DNA of 41,310 nt. It comes from Candidatus Zixiibacteriota bacterium. GTDB lineage: Bacteria > Desulfobacterota > Binatia > UBA9968. Each line of letters begins with the position of its first letter. Position 1 is the stretch's first letter. This document shows positions 15,269 through 23,361 of the stretch, piece by piece. Under the pieces are notes generated by a model that was given only the letters and a program-made list of their open reading frames with translations, had not been told where the DNA came from and searched no databases. The DNA is taken from positions 1 to 41,310 of the forward strand of contig DATLYW010000008.1 in NCBI GenBank assembly GCA_035574315.1. The letters run 5' to 3'. The position numbers were made by a program, and so were the translations under genes.

Positions 15269-15748
15269 CTAACCCCGCGATTTCAGCGCCCGCTCCACTT
15301 CGCGCCGGGCGGCTTTCCGGCGCAGCGTTTCCCGTTTGTCGTAGAGTTTTTTGCCCCGGGCCAGGCCGAGCTCGACCTTGGCTTTGCCGTTCTTGAAGTA
15401 GAGCCGGAGCGGGATCAGCGTCAGCCCCCGCTCCTGGGTCTTGCCGGCGAGGCGTTCGATCTCACGGCGGTGCAGCAGCAGCTTGCGCGTTCGTTTCGGC
15501 TCGTGGTTGAAACGGCTCGCGCCGGGGTAGGGGCTGACGTGCGCGTTGACGAGGAACGCCTCTCCGTTCTGGATCCTCGCGTAGCTGTCCTTCAGCTGGG
15601 CCTTGCCCGCGCGCAGCGACTTGACCTCGCTGCCGAGCAGGGCGATCCCCGCCTCGTAGGTTTCCTCGATGAAATAGTTGTGGCGGGCCTGGCGGTTGAC
15701 GCAGACCACCTGTTCCCCCTCGCCTTCCGGCGATTTCTTATTTGCCAT
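15269..15748 (-). CDS. smpB: SsrA-binding protein SmpB
   Basis: Binds tmRNA and delivers it to stalled ribosomes. 159 residues, full length. Family motifs: VCVNRQARHNYFIEETYEAG near the N-terminus, ALLGSEVKSLRAGKAQLKDS, NAHVSPYPGASRFNHEPKRT then RKLLLH, and the basic C-terminal tail (GKKLYDKRETLRRKAARREV) that enters the empty mRNA channel. The start ATG overlaps the end of the DUF502 gene by 11 bases, suggesting translational coupling. Its RNA partner ssrA lies about 9 kb away on the opposite strand. Confidence 0.97.
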   Translation of the reverse strand: MANKKSPEGEGEQVVCVNRQARHNYFIEETYEAGIALLGSEVKSLRAGKAQLKDSYARIQNGEAFLVNAHVSPYPGASRFNHEPKRTRKLLLHRREIERLAGKTQERGLTLIPLRLYFKNGKAKVELGLARGKKLYDKRETLRRKAARREVERALKSRG

Positions 15749-16394
15749 TTCCCCGGTTCCTGTCCTCGGGGGTGATCAGGCCGCCGGAGGTGATCAGCTT
15801 GAGCGCTTCCTCCATCGTCATGTTGAGAGGCGACACCTCGTTCGCCGGCACCAGCAGATAGAAGCCCGAGGTCGGGTTGGGAGTGGTCGGGATGAAAACG
15901 TTCACGAGCGGCGCCTCGTTTTCCTTTTCCAGCTCGCGCCAGGCGCGTCCCATGGCGAAGCCGACGGTGTAGATGCCCTTGCGCGGATACTCGATCATCA
16001 CCACCTGCCGGTTACCCTGCGACTGCCCCAGGAAGGCCTGGACGAGCTTCTGCACCGCGGTGTAAACGCCGCGGAAGATCGGGATCTGCGCGAAGACCTT
16101 CTCCCACGCGGCGAGGAAGCGGCGGGTGGCCACGCCCCTGGTCAGGACCCCGAGGAACAGAATCAAGAGCAGCGTGACAATGGCGCCGAGGCCGGGAATC
16201 GCGAACGGGAGATAGGTGTTCGGGTGAAGCCCCGCCGGAAGCACGTCGATCATGCCGTCGAGAAGGCCGATCACCCAGCCGAGAAACCACAGCGTGATCA
16301 CCACCGGCAGGAAGACCAGCAGGCCGGCGAGAAAATACCGCTGCAGCGTCTCGCGCAGCTTCGTCCTGACCCTGACGGGAGCCTGTTCAGCCAC
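15738..16394 (-). CDS. DUF502 family membrane protein
   Basis: 218 residues. Two N-terminal hydrophobic helices (YFLAGLLVFLPVVITLWFLG then WVIGLLDGMID, and IPGLGAIVTLLLILFLGVLT) are followed by a soluble part with the family sequence AAWEKVFAQIPIFRGVYTAV, RQVVMIEYPRKGIYTVGFAM and VNVFIPTTPNPTSGFYLLVP. The function of DUF502 is not established; plant and bacterial members are inner-membrane proteins. The start is GTG 16394, preceded by GGAGGG at five bases. It sits between panC upstream and smpB downstream and overlaps the smpB start. Confidence 0.92.
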   Translation of the reverse strand: MAEQAPVRVRTKLRETLQRYFLAGLLVFLPVVITLWFLGWVIGLLDGMIDVLPAGLHPNTYLPFAIPGLGAIVTLLLILFLGVLTRGVATRRFLAAWEKVFAQIPIFRGVYTAVQKLVQAFLGQSQGNRQVVMIEYPRKGIYTVGFAMGRAWRELEKENEAPLVNVFIPTTPNPTSGFYLLVPANEVSPLNMTMEEALKLITSGGLITPEDRNRGNGK

Positions 16395-16411
16395 TCCAAC
16401 CCTCCGCGATT

Positions 16412-17254
16412 CTAGGGAAGAATCGTGTTGTCGATCAGACGGGTCTTGCCGATGCGCACCGCGAGCGCCAGAAGCGCGCTCTCGCCGATCTCCTCGATAT
16501 CCTCCAGGGTCTCGGGATCGCAGAGCTTGACGTACTCGATTTGCGCCAGCGGCTCGTTCGCGATCGCGTCGCGAACCGCGGCGACAACGGCGCTCCCGCG
16601 CCTTTCCCCCTGCCGCGCCAGACAGCGGGCCGCGAGCAGCGAGCGCGACAGCGAGAGCGCGGCCCGCCGCTCCTCGGGAGCGAGGTAGACGTTCCGCGAG
16701 CTCATCGCGAGCCCATCGGGCTCACGCACCGTCGCGTGACCGACGATCTCGATGTCGTAGGCGAGATCCTTCACCAGACGCCGCACGAGCTGGAGCTGCT
16801 GGAAGTCCTTGCGGCCGAAAACCGCCATGTGGGGGCGCACGATGTTGAAGAGCTTGACGAGCACCGTGGCGACGCCGCGGAAATGGCCCGGCCGGAAGGC
16901 GCCGCAGAGCGGCGAGCTCAGCAGCTCGACCTCGACGCGCGTCTGGTCGCCGCCCGGATAGATCTCCTCGGCCTTCGGGTGGAACAGAACATCCACCGCC
17001 TCGCACTCGAGCAGCCGTCGATCGCGCTCGAGGTCCCGGGGATAGGAGGCGAAGTCCTCATTGGGACCGAACTGCGTCGGGTTGACGAAGATCGAGACGA
17101 CGACGCGGTCGGCGCGCCGCCGCGCCTCGCGCACCAGCGCGAGATGGCCCTCGTGGAGAAAGCCCATCGTCGGCACGAAGCCGATCCGGCGTCCGGCGCG
17201 GCGCGCCTCCTCGCTCCAGCCGCGCATCTCCTCGATCCGTTCGAGCAGCAGCAT
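16412..17254 (-). CDS. panC: Pantothenate synthetase (pantoate-beta-alanine ligase)
   Basis: Joins pantoate and beta-alanine with ATP to make pantothenate, the CoA precursor; cytoplasmic. 280 residues, full length. The nucleotidyltransferase HxGH motif is in VPTMGFLHEGHLALVREARR, pantoate and ATP contacts are in SIFVNPTQFGPNEDFASYPR, and FGRKDFQQLQLVRRLVKDL and the MSSRNVYLAPEER loop are typical. The start is ATG 17254. It follows panB by 31 bases and precedes DUF502 by 17 bases in one minus-strand unit. No panD (aspartate decarboxylase, source of beta-alanine) is in the window. Confidence 0.97.
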   Translation of the reverse strand: MLLLERIEEMRGWSEEARRAGRRIGFVPTMGFLHEGHLALVREARRRADRVVVSIFVNPTQFGPNEDFASYPRDLERDRRLLECEAVDVLFHPKAEEIYPGGDQTRVEVELLSSPLCGAFRPGHFRGVATVLVKLFNIVRPHMAVFGRKDFQQLQLVRRLVKDLAYDIEIVGHATVREPDGLAMSSRNVYLAPEERRAALSLSRSLLAARCLARQGERRGSAVVAAVRDAIANEPLAQIEYVKLCDPETLEDIEEIGESALLALAVRIGKTRLIDNTILP

Positions 17255-17285
17255 CGTCGTCCGGGGTCCCTGCTCCGGCTGCCTT

Positions 17286-18089
17286 CTAGTGAAACGAGTG
17301 CTCCTCGCCCGGGAATCTCGACTCCCGGACGTCGCTGATAAAGTTCTTGACCGCCTCGGTCACGCTCTGCCTCAGGTTCGCGTAACGCTTGACGAACTTC
17401 GGAGTGAAGTCGTCGAACAGGCCGAGCATGTCATGCACCACCAGCACCTGGCCGTCGCAGCCGGCGCCGGCACCGATGCCGATCGTGGGGATCGCGAGCC
17501 GCCCGGTGACCTCGCGCGCGAGCCCCATCGGCATGCCCTCGAGCACGATCGCGAACGCGCCCGCCCGCTCGACGGCGAGGGCGTCCTCCAGGACCGCCTC
17601 GCGCCGGCCCGGGTCTTTCCCCTGGACCTTGTATCCGCCGAACTGGTGGATCGACTGAGGCGTGAGGCCGACGTGGCCCATGACCGGAATCCCGGCGCGC
17701 ACGAGCGCCGCGATGGTCCCCTCGACGGCGGTCCCTCCTTCGAGCTTCACCGCCTCGGCGCCGGCTTCCTTGAGAAAGCGCCCGGCGTTGGCCAGCGCCT
17801 GCTCCGGGCCCAGCTGATAGGAGAGAAACGGCATGTCGGCCACCACCAGGGCCCGCCGCCGGCCGCGCACGACCGCCTGGGTGTGGTACAGAATCTCGTC
17901 CACCGTCACCGGCAGGGTGTTCGGCCGCCCCTGAACCACCGAGGCGACCGAATCGCCTACCAGGATGATATCGATGCCCGCCTCGTCGAGAATCCGCGCC
18001 ATCGAGTAATCGTACGCGGTCAGGCAGGTGATCTTCTCCCCGCGCCGTTTCATCTCGACGATCCTGGGTACGGTGATTTTTTCCGTCAT
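17286..18089 (-). CDS. panB: 3-methyl-2-oxobutanoate hydroxymethyltransferase
   Basis: First committed step of pantothenate synthesis: transfers a hydroxymethyl group from 5,10-methylene-tetrahydrofolate to ketoisovalerate. About 267 residues. Motifs: ITCLTAYDYSMARILDEAGI, LVGDSVASVVQGRPNTLPVT, VKLEGG, the catalytic-base region GAFAIVLEGMPMGLAREVTG, and TIGIGAGAGCDGQVLVVHDM then LGLF. The ATG at 18089 (MTEKITVPRI) was chosen: the frame opens at TTG 18104, but that codon lies in the T-run of the terminator at 18103-18137. GGGGG about eight bases upstream may serve as the ribosome site. Confidence 0.96.
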   Translation of the reverse strand: MTEKITVPRIVEMKRRGEKITCLTAYDYSMARILDEAGIDIILVGDSVASVVQGRPNTLPVTVDEILYHTQAVVRGRRRALVVADMPFLSYQLGPEQALANAGRFLKEAGAEAVKLEGGTAVEGTIAALVRAGIPVMGHVGLTPQSIHQFGGYKVQGKDPGRREAVLEDALAVERAGAFAIVLEGMPMGLAREVTGRLAIPTIGIGAGAGCDGQVLVVHDMLGLFDDFTPKFVKRYANLRQSVTEAVKNFISDVRESRFPGEEHSFH

Positions 18090-18102
18090 GGCTGCGACCC
18101 CC

Positions 18103-18137
18103 AAAATAAAAAGCCCTCCGGACCATTCCGGAAGGCT
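18103..18137 (-). terminator. Rho-independent terminator between dgk and panB
   Basis: Read on the minus strand, an eleven-position stem (AGCCTTCCGGA with TCCGGAGGGCT, one mismatch, 18127-18137 and 18112-18122) with an ATGG loop is followed by TTTTTATTTTGG. It sits 64 bases past the dgk stop and ends about 14 bases before the panB ATG. Confidence 0.85.
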
Positions 18138-18201
18138 GAGGCCGCGCGGAGACCGCCTGCTCCGCGCACTCGGCGCCGATCACCGTCCGTCTCGGTCCAA
18201 G

Positions 18202-18843
18202 CTATCTGGATCCAAGCGGTATGTAGTGCAGCGTCCCTGAGCCCATGTTGTTGATTTCCTTGATCAAGTCAGCCAGATCGTTGCTGCTTGACACGAAATC
18301 GATCTCGGAGGTGTTGACAACCAGCAGAGGCGTCTCGTCGTAATGGAAGAAAAACTGGTTGTATGCCTGTGCCACCTCGCTCAGGTACTCGAAAGTGACG
18401 CCGCGTTCGTACTTTTTATCTCTCTTTTTGACCCTTTTGTAAAGGACCTCCGGGCGAGCCTGGAGATAGACGACGAGATCGGGCTTCGGCACGCGCGCGT
18501 TGAGCAGCATGTAGACCTGGTGGTAGAGGTTCAGCTCCTCCGCGCTCAGCGTCAGGGCCGCGAAGATCTTGTCCTTGGCGAAGAGATAGTCGGCGACCGT
18601 GCTCTGATTGAACAGATCCTGCTGGCTGAGCTCCTGTTGCTGGTGGTAGCGGTTGAGCAGAAAGAAAAGCTGGTTTTGAAAGGCGTAGGTCGCGCGGTCG
18701 CGGTAGAACTTGGGGAGAAACGGGTTCTCTTCGACCTTCTCGAATACCGTGCGGGCCTGAAACTCCTGGGCCAGGATTTTCGCCAGGCTCGTCTTGCCGA
18801 CCCCGATCGGCCCCTCCACCACGATATACTTGGCCCTTGCCAT
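18202..18843 (-). CDS. Deoxynucleoside kinase (dAK/dGK family)
   Basis: Phosphorylates deoxyadenosine, deoxyguanosine or related nucleosides for salvage. 213 residues, start ATG 18843 with AGGAG close upstream (three-base gap, short). Motifs: P-loop IVVEGPIGVGKTSLAKILA (about residues 7-25), EKVEENPFLPKFYRD substrate region, FQNQLFFLLNRYHQQQEL, and the PDLVVYLQARPEVLYKRVKK LID-type segment. The specificity (dAdo or dGuo) cannot be read from sequence, so no symbol is given. It is divergent from nagZ across about 60 bases and is followed by a strong terminator before panB. The long frame upstream on this strand is antisense to nagZ and was excluded. Confidence 0.93.
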   Translation of the reverse strand: MARAKYIVVEGPIGVGKTSLAKILAQEFQARTVFEKVEENPFLPKFYRDRATYAFQNQLFFLLNRYHQQQELSQQDLFNQSTVADYLFAKDKIFAALTLSAEELNLYHQVYMLLNARVPKPDLVVYLQARPEVLYKRVKKRDKKYERGVTFEYLSEVAQAYNQFFFHYDETPLLVVNTSEIDFVSSSNDLADLIKEINNMGSGTLHYIPLGSR

Positions 18844-18906
18844 CGACTCCTGCGGCGAATGTACACAAAGGCCGAAAAATTGTCCACCGTGTGGTATGCT
18901 CGGGAC

Positions 18907-19980
18907 GTGGCCGCGCTCGAGCGAAAAATCGGCCAGCTGATGACGATCGCTCTCGCCGGCCCCGAGCTCGCCGCCGAGGAGCGCTCGCTTCTTCGCGACT
19001 GCCGGTTCGGCGGAGTGATTCTCTTCGCGCGCAACTGCGTCGCGCCGCGCCGGATGGCCGCCCTCTGCCGCTCGCTGTGGGAAGTCACCCCGGCGCCGCC
19101 CTTGGTCGCCGTCGACGCCGAAGGCGGGCGAATCCACCGGCTGCCGCAGCCCTTTACGCATTTTCCTCCTGCCGCAGCCCTCGGGCGTTCGGGCGACCCC
19201 GCGCTCGCCTACCGGATCGGCCGCGCCGTCGCCGACGAGCTCAAGCTCGTCGGCGTCAATCTCGTGTTCGCTCCGGTGCTCGACGTCGCCTCCCACCCCG
19301 CCAATCCGATCGGCGACCGAGCTTTCGGCGCGGACGCCGAAACCGTCGTCCGCGTCGCGCTGCCGTGGGCCCGCGGCCTGCGCGACGGCGGCGTGATTCC
19401 CTGCGCCAAGCACTTTCCCGGGCACGGCGGGGCTGCGGGGGACTCGCACCATGAGCTTCCGGCGGTCACGAAAACGGCGCGCGAGCTGCTCCGCACGGAC
19501 CTCCGGCCGTTCATCCAGGCGTGCCGGGAAGGAGTCGAGTCGCTGATGACCGCCCACGTCCTCTTCCCGGCCCTCGACCCGAAGCGCCCCGCTACGCTCT
19601 CGCGGCGCGTGCTCGGCGGGCTGTTGCGCGGCCGACTGGGCTACCGGGGAGTGGTCTTCACCGACGACCTGGAGATGGCCGCCATAAGCGACCGCTACAG
19701 CCGAGAGGAGGCGGCGCTGCTCGCGCTTTCGGCCGGCGCCGACGTGCTCTTGTGCTGCGGCGACCTTCTGGAAACGGCGGTTCTCTTCGAGGCGCTCGCG
19801 CGCCGCGCGGCGTCGGACCGGACGCTTCGGGCGCGCGTGGAGGAGAGCTATCGTCGGGTTTGCGTTCTCAAGCGGAAGCTTTCTCCGCCACCCGGGCGCT
19901 TCTTCGAGCGGCGGCTCGCCGGGCTTCCCGGACGCGCGCTCGCCGCCAGGCTCACGGCAGACGATAGGCGCTGTAGCTGA
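18907..19980 (+). CDS. nagZ: Beta-N-acetylhexosaminidase, GH3 family
   Basis: Removes N-acetylglucosamine from anhydro-muropeptides in cell-wall recycling; cytoplasmic. About 357 residues. Family signatures: KIGQLMTIALAGPEL at the start, GGVILFARNC, VAVDAEGGRIHRLP, PCAKHFPGHGGAAGDSHHEL (the flexible Asp/His loop of NagZ enzymes), and VVFTDDLEMAAISDRY with the aspartate nucleophile. GTG 18907 was chosen because the family begins near LERKIGQLM. ATG 18859, in frame, would add 16 residues with no family similarity. It overlaps the 3' end of the convergent gshA by 29 bases. Fits functionally with the dcw cluster downstream. Confidence 0.92.
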   Translation: MAALERKIGQLMTIALAGPELAAEERSLLRDCRFGGVILFARNCVAPRRMAALCRSLWEVTPAPPLVAVDAEGGRIHRLPQPFTHFPPAAALGRSGDPALAYRIGRAVADELKLVGVNLVFAPVLDVASHPANPIGDRAFGADAETVVRVALPWARGLRDGGVIPCAKHFPGHGGAAGDSHHELPAVTKTARELLRTDLRPFIQACREGVESLMTAHVLFPALDPKRPATLSRRVLGGLLRGRLGYRGVVFTDDLEMAAISDRYSREEAALLALSAGADVLLCCGDLLETAVLFEALARRAASDRTLRARVEESYRRVCVLKRKLSPPPGRFFERRLAGLPGRALAARLTADDRRCS

Positions 19981-21295
19981 TCAGCTTGCGGATATCCTGC
20001 TCCAGCTCGCCCTGCCACTTCTCGATTACCAGGTCGGCCGGGCACTTCCCCTGGGCGAGCAGTCCCTTGAGCGGCGCGAGGTAGATCGTCTCGTTATCGC
20101 CGTTGTCGTTGACGGCGTTCTGCCGCCTCAGCCCCTCCCAGGCGATCTCGAGAAGCTCCTTGGCGAGATCGAGGAGCGTGTAACGGCGCACCCGGGCGGC
20201 GAGGGCGTCACGGTGCGAATCGTGGTAGATCTCCATTCGCTCGTCCCAGCTCCAGCCTTTCACCAGGTCCCAGGCCGCCTGCAGGCAGTCGGTGTCGTAG
20301 AACACTCCCTTGATCAGCGCGGGCAGCGCCACCATCAGTTCCGGCGGCTGGCTGTCGGCGCAACGCACCTCCAGGTAGCGCTTGATGCGCGTCTCGGGGA
20401 ACAGCGTCGTCAAGTGGTCCGCCCAGTCCTGGATCGTGGCCCGGTGGCCGTCGCGCCCGTGCTCGAGGAAGCGGCGGAACGTGATGCCGGTCATGTCGAT
20501 GTAGTCGTGGTCGCGGATGATGAAGTACATCGGCACGTCGAGCGCGTACTCGACGTAGTGTCCGAACGAGACGTCGGGCGAAAACGCGAAGCGCAGCAGG
20601 CCGGTCCGGCTCTTGTCCGTGTCGGTCCAGATGTGCTCGCGGAAGCTGCGGTAGCCGTTGAGCTGCCCGTCGGAGATGGGCGAGTTGGCGAACATCGCGA
20701 CGATCACGGGCGTGAGCCCCATCCCGGTGCGGAACTTCGCCATCGCGTCGCGCTCGTCGCTGTAGTCGATGTTGGCCTGGACCGTGGCGGTCTGCTTCAT
20801 CATGCGGTGCCCTGAGCCGCCGACCTTGAGCATGTAGGGGCGCATGATCCGGTAGCGCTTTTTCGGCACCCACTCGATCTCCTCGACGCGGCTGAACGGC
20901 TGCATTCCGAGGCCGAGAAAGACGATGTCGAGCGGTTCGGCGACCTCCAGCAGCTCGCGGATGTGGCGGGTGAACTCGGCGTGCGTGCAGTGGATACTCT
21001 CGCACGGCTCCCCGCTCAGCTCGATCTGGCCGCCTGGCTCGAGCGTGATCTGCGCGTTGCCGCGGGAGAGCGCGATGACGTGGCCGTCCTGCTCCTCGGG
21101 CTCCCAGCCGAAGCGCTCCACCAGCTCGCGCAGGATGAACTCCACACCGCGACGGCCGAAGTACGGGATCGCCTTGCCGGTGTGACGGTCGATGCCGACT
21201 TTCTCGTACTCGGTGCCCACGCGCCAGCGGTCGCGCGGCTTGCCGCCTTCGTGGAAGAAGGCCTCGAGCTCTTCTTTTCGCTCAATGACCGACAT
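19952..21295 (-). CDS. gshA: Glutamate-cysteine ligase, plant/proteobacterial GCS2-type
   Basis: Makes gamma-glutamylcysteine, the first step to glutathione. 447 residues, the length of the plant-like class rather than the E. coli class. Motifs: WRVGTEYEKVGIDRHTGKAI, LEPGGQIELSGEPCESIHCT, QTATVQANIDYSDERDAMAK and YLEVRCADSQPPELMVALPA. The start ATG overlaps the end of mtnA by 14 bases, suggesting coupled translation. No gshB was found in the window, so whether glutathione itself is made cannot be judged here. Its 3' end overlaps nagZ. Confidence 0.95.
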   Translation of the reverse strand: MSVIERKEELEAFFHEGGKPRDRWRVGTEYEKVGIDRHTGKAIPYFGRRGVEFILRELVERFGWEPEEQDGHVIALSRGNAQITLEPGGQIELSGEPCESIHCTHAEFTRHIRELLEVAEPLDIVFLGLGMQPFSRVEEIEWVPKKRYRIMRPYMLKVGGSGHRMMKQTATVQANIDYSDERDAMAKFRTGMGLTPVIVAMFANSPISDGQLNGYRSFREHIWTDTDKSRTGLLRFAFSPDVSFGHYVEYALDVPMYFIIRDHDYIDMTGITFRRFLEHGRDGHRATIQDWADHLTTLFPETRIKRYLEVRCADSQPPELMVALPALIKGVFYDTDCLQAAWDLVKGWSWDERMEIYHDSHRDALAARVRRYTLLDLAKELLEIAWEGLRRQNAVNDNGDNETIYLAPLKGLLAQGKCPADLVIEKWQGELEQDIRKLISYSAYRLP

Positions 21296-22313
21296 GGTTA
21301 CGGATGTTCTGCTGGTAAGGCGGGTGAATCACGCCCTTCTCGGTGATGATCGCCGAGATCAGGTCCTGCGAGGTAACGTCGAAGGCCGGGTTGAAAGCCT
21401 TGATGCCCCGCGGCGCGACGGGCTTGCCGAGGATGTGCGACACCTCCTTCGGGTCGCGCTGCTCGATGGGAATGTCCCTGCCCGTGGGACAGTCCAGATC
21501 GATCGACGAAGTCGGCCCGGCGACGTAAAAGGGAATCCCGTGCCGGCGGGCGAGCACCGCGACCGTGTAGGTTCCGATCTTGTTCGCCACGTCGCCGTTC
21601 GCCGCCACCCGGTCGCAGCCGACCACGACGGCGTCGACCCGCCCGGTTTGCATGAGATATCCGGCCATGCTGTCGGTGACCAGCGTCGCCGGGATCTTCT
21701 CCTTCTTGAGCTCCCAGGCGGTGAGCCGCGCCCCCTGCAGGAAAGGACGCGTCTCGTTGACCCACACCTCCACCTCTTTGCCGGCTTCCTTGAGCGCGCG
21801 GATCACGCCGAGCGCGGTGCCGTAGCCAGCGGTCGCCAGCGCGCCCGCGTTGCAGTGCGTCATCAGCCGGCGGGCGTTGCCGAGCAGCCGTGCGCCGATC
21901 CTGCCCAGCTCCCGGTTCGCGGCGACGTCCTCGCGATAGATCTTGAGCGCCTCCTCGCGCAGCCGCTTTTTCACGAGGTCCACGCCGCGGCTGCGGTTTT
22001 CCGTGTAGACCCCGCGCATCCGGTCGAGCGCCCAGAAGAGGTTCACCGCCGTCGGCCGCGTCTTCGAAAGGACGTGAAAGATGCGCTCGAACTCTCGATC
22101 GAAGTTTTTTTCCGAGAGCTTCATCGCCCCCAACGCGACGCCCATCGCCGCCGCCACGCCGATCGCGGGCGCGCCGCGAATCACCATCGAGCGGATCGCT
22201 TCGGCGACTTCCTGATAGGTCCGACAGGCGCGATAGACCTCCTGGTGCGGCAGGAGCCGCTGGTCGATCATGATCACCCGATCCTCTTTCCACTGAATGG
22301 TCTTTACGGCCAT
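21282..22313 (-). CDS. mtnA: S-methyl-5-thioribose-1-phosphate isomerase
   Basis: Converts methylthioribose-1-phosphate to methylthioribulose-1-phosphate in methionine salvage. 343 residues, full length. Catalytic C154 lies in MTHCNAGALATAGYGTALG, and catalytic D234 in VVVGCDRVAANGDVANKIGT. The substrate-binding RGAPAIG (about 46-52) and NETRPFLQGARLTAWEL are also intact, which separates it from the eIF2B-alpha relatives that lose these residues. Start ATG 22313. It is divergent from the small membrane protein gene and is followed by gshA with a 14-base overlap, joining two sulfur-metabolism steps in one transcript. Confidence 0.96.
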   Translation of the reverse strand: MAVKTIQWKEDRVIMIDQRLLPHQEVYRACRTYQEVAEAIRSMVIRGAPAIGVAAAMGVALGAMKLSEKNFDREFERIFHVLSKTRPTAVNLFWALDRMRGVYTENRSRGVDLVKKRLREEALKIYREDVAANRELGRIGARLLGNARRLMTHCNAGALATAGYGTALGVIRALKEAGKEVEVWVNETRPFLQGARLTAWELKKEKIPATLVTDSMAGYLMQTGRVDAVVVGCDRVAANGDVANKIGTYTVAVLARRHGIPFYVAGPTSSIDLDCPTGRDIPIEQRDPKEVSHILGKPVAPRGIKAFNPAFDVTSQDLISAIITEKGVIHPPYQQNIRNHVGH

Positions 22314-22380
22314 GACCGCGTTCCCATTTTCGCGAAGACCGAGTATATTAAGCGCGAGAACAGAGCGTCAAGGCCCGCCG

Positions 22381-22641
22381 GTGGACTTCTACCATCTCTT
22401 CGGCTACCTCTCCGGTTTGCTTTTCGTCAAGCCCGATATGGAACCGGCTTCGCTCTACCGCACGGCGGCGTTGGTGCATTGCCTCGACGGAATTCTCTGC
22501 CGCGTGATCGCCGCTCGCAGCCATCGTCGCACAAATCTCTGGATGCTTCTAGGCCTCCTCTTCGGCATCTGGGCGCTCGGCGCCGCCTTTCTGCTGCCGG
22601 CGAAGAACTGTGACGGTTCAAAAGTTCGAAAGTCCAACTAA
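22381..22641 (+). CDS. Small membrane protein, hypothetical
   Basis: 86 residues beginning at GTG 22381 (VDFYHLFGYLSGLLFVKPDM). The frame is open earlier but that part is antisense to mtnA and not protein-like. A C-terminal hydrophobic helix (LWMLLGLLFGIWALGAAFLL) and the pattern EPASLYRTAALVHCLDGILC suggest a real small inner-membrane protein. The last residues (GSKVRKSN) run into an intergenic repeat block and may be recent extension. A TATATT hexamer at 22344-22349 could be its -10. No family or function assigned. Confidence 0.55.
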   Translation: MDFYHLFGYLSGLLFVKPDMEPASLYRTAALVHCLDGILCRVIAARSHRRTNLWMLLGLLFGIWALGAAFLLPAKNCDGSKVRKSN

Positions 22642-22790
22642 AAGATCGCTCAAAACGTTCAGGCAGCTCAAACCGTCTGCCGCGAAGCGGACAGCCGCTC
22701 CGCGGCGGTCCGAAGGTTCAACGGTCCAAGGAAGAAAGAGACCGGAAACCGGGAACCGGGCTGGACGTCAGACGCCGGACCCTTGAGTGC
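22612..22790. repeat. Intergenic repeat block downstream of acpS
   Basis: Contains degenerate GTTCAA/GTTCGA/GTCCAA units, a 23-base segment (22668-22690) that recurs exactly at 23270-23292, a strong GC hairpin region (GCCGCGAAGCGG, then GCCGCTCCGCGGC), and CCGGAAACCGGGAACCGG near 22742-22760. Non-coding apart from the overlap with the tail of the small membrane-protein gene. Confidence 0.6.
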
Positions 22791-22791
22791 G

Positions 22792-23184
22792 CTACCGCGC
22801 GTCCTCGGCGGCGACGCAGGCGAGGCCGTAACGATCCGTGTGCGAGATGGAAACCGACCAGCGGACGACGCCGAGGCGCTCGGCCAGTCGCGCCGTCTTG
22901 CCGTGCAGCGCGATCTCCGGCCGGCCGCCCGCCGCGCGCACGACCTCGATATCGAGCCAGCGCGCCTCCGCGCCCCAGCCGCGTCCGAGCGCCTTCATCA
23001 CCGCTTCCTTGACTGCGAACCGCGCCGCGTAGCTGCGGAAGCGCCCGGCGCGGCGCCGCTCGCAGTACTCGACTTCGCCCGCCGTGTAGACCCGCGCGCG
23101 AAAACGCTCCCCGGTGCGTGGGTCCTCGAGCGCGCGCCGGACCCGTTCCACCTCGACCATGTCGATCCCCATCCCCACGATCAT
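22792..23184 (-). CDS. acpS: Holo-[acyl-carrier-protein] synthase
   Basis: Transfers the 4'-phosphopantetheine arm of CoA to the serine of acyl carrier protein. 130 residues, start ATG 23184 (MIVGMGIDMVEVERVRRALE). The magnesium-binding Asp is in GIDMVEVERV and the second conserved block is YAARFAVKEAVMKALGRG (Glu-Lys pair region), with WSVSISHTDRYGLACVAAE at the C-terminus. Full length for the AcpS type. It sits alone on the minus strand, bracketed by intergenic repeat blocks on both sides, and diverges from the LivK-like gene. Confidence 0.96.
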   Translation of the reverse strand: MIVGMGIDMVEVERVRRALEDPRTGERFRARVYTAGEVEYCERRRAGRFRSYAARFAVKEAVMKALGRGWGAEARWLDIEVVRAAGGRPEIALHGKTARLAERLGVVRWSVSISHTDRYGLACVAAEDAR

Positions 23185-23213
23185 GCGCCAGCCTAGCCGC
23201 GGCGGCAGCGACG

Positions 23214-23292
23214 TGTCAAACCGCAAACAACCGTTCAAGCGTTCAAGCCGTTCGGCCGCCGCGCTCCGTTCAAACCGTCTGCCGCGAAGCGG
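23214..23292. repeat. Intergenic repeat block upstream of acpS
   Basis: Tandem GTTCAA units (CCGTTCAAGCGTTCAAGCCG, then TTCGG) followed by the 23-base segment 23270-23292, identical to 22668-22690, which contains the stem-loop CCGC-GAA-GCGG. It lies between acpS and the promoter of the LivK-like gene. Confidence 0.6.
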
Positions 23293-23310
23293 CCCCCCGA
23301 TACCTTTACG

Positions 23311-23339
23311 TTGACTGTTCCCCGCCGTTGGCGTAAAAC
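23311..23339 (+). promoter_or_regulatory. Sigma-70-type promoter of the LivK-like gene
   Basis: TTGACT (23311-23316), a 17-base spacer, and TAAAAC (23334-23339). The start point would fall near 23346, close before the GGGAGG ribosome site (23349-23354) and GTG 23362, giving a very short leader. Confidence 0.55.
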
Positions 23340-23361
23340 CCAACTTCTGGGAGGAATCACC

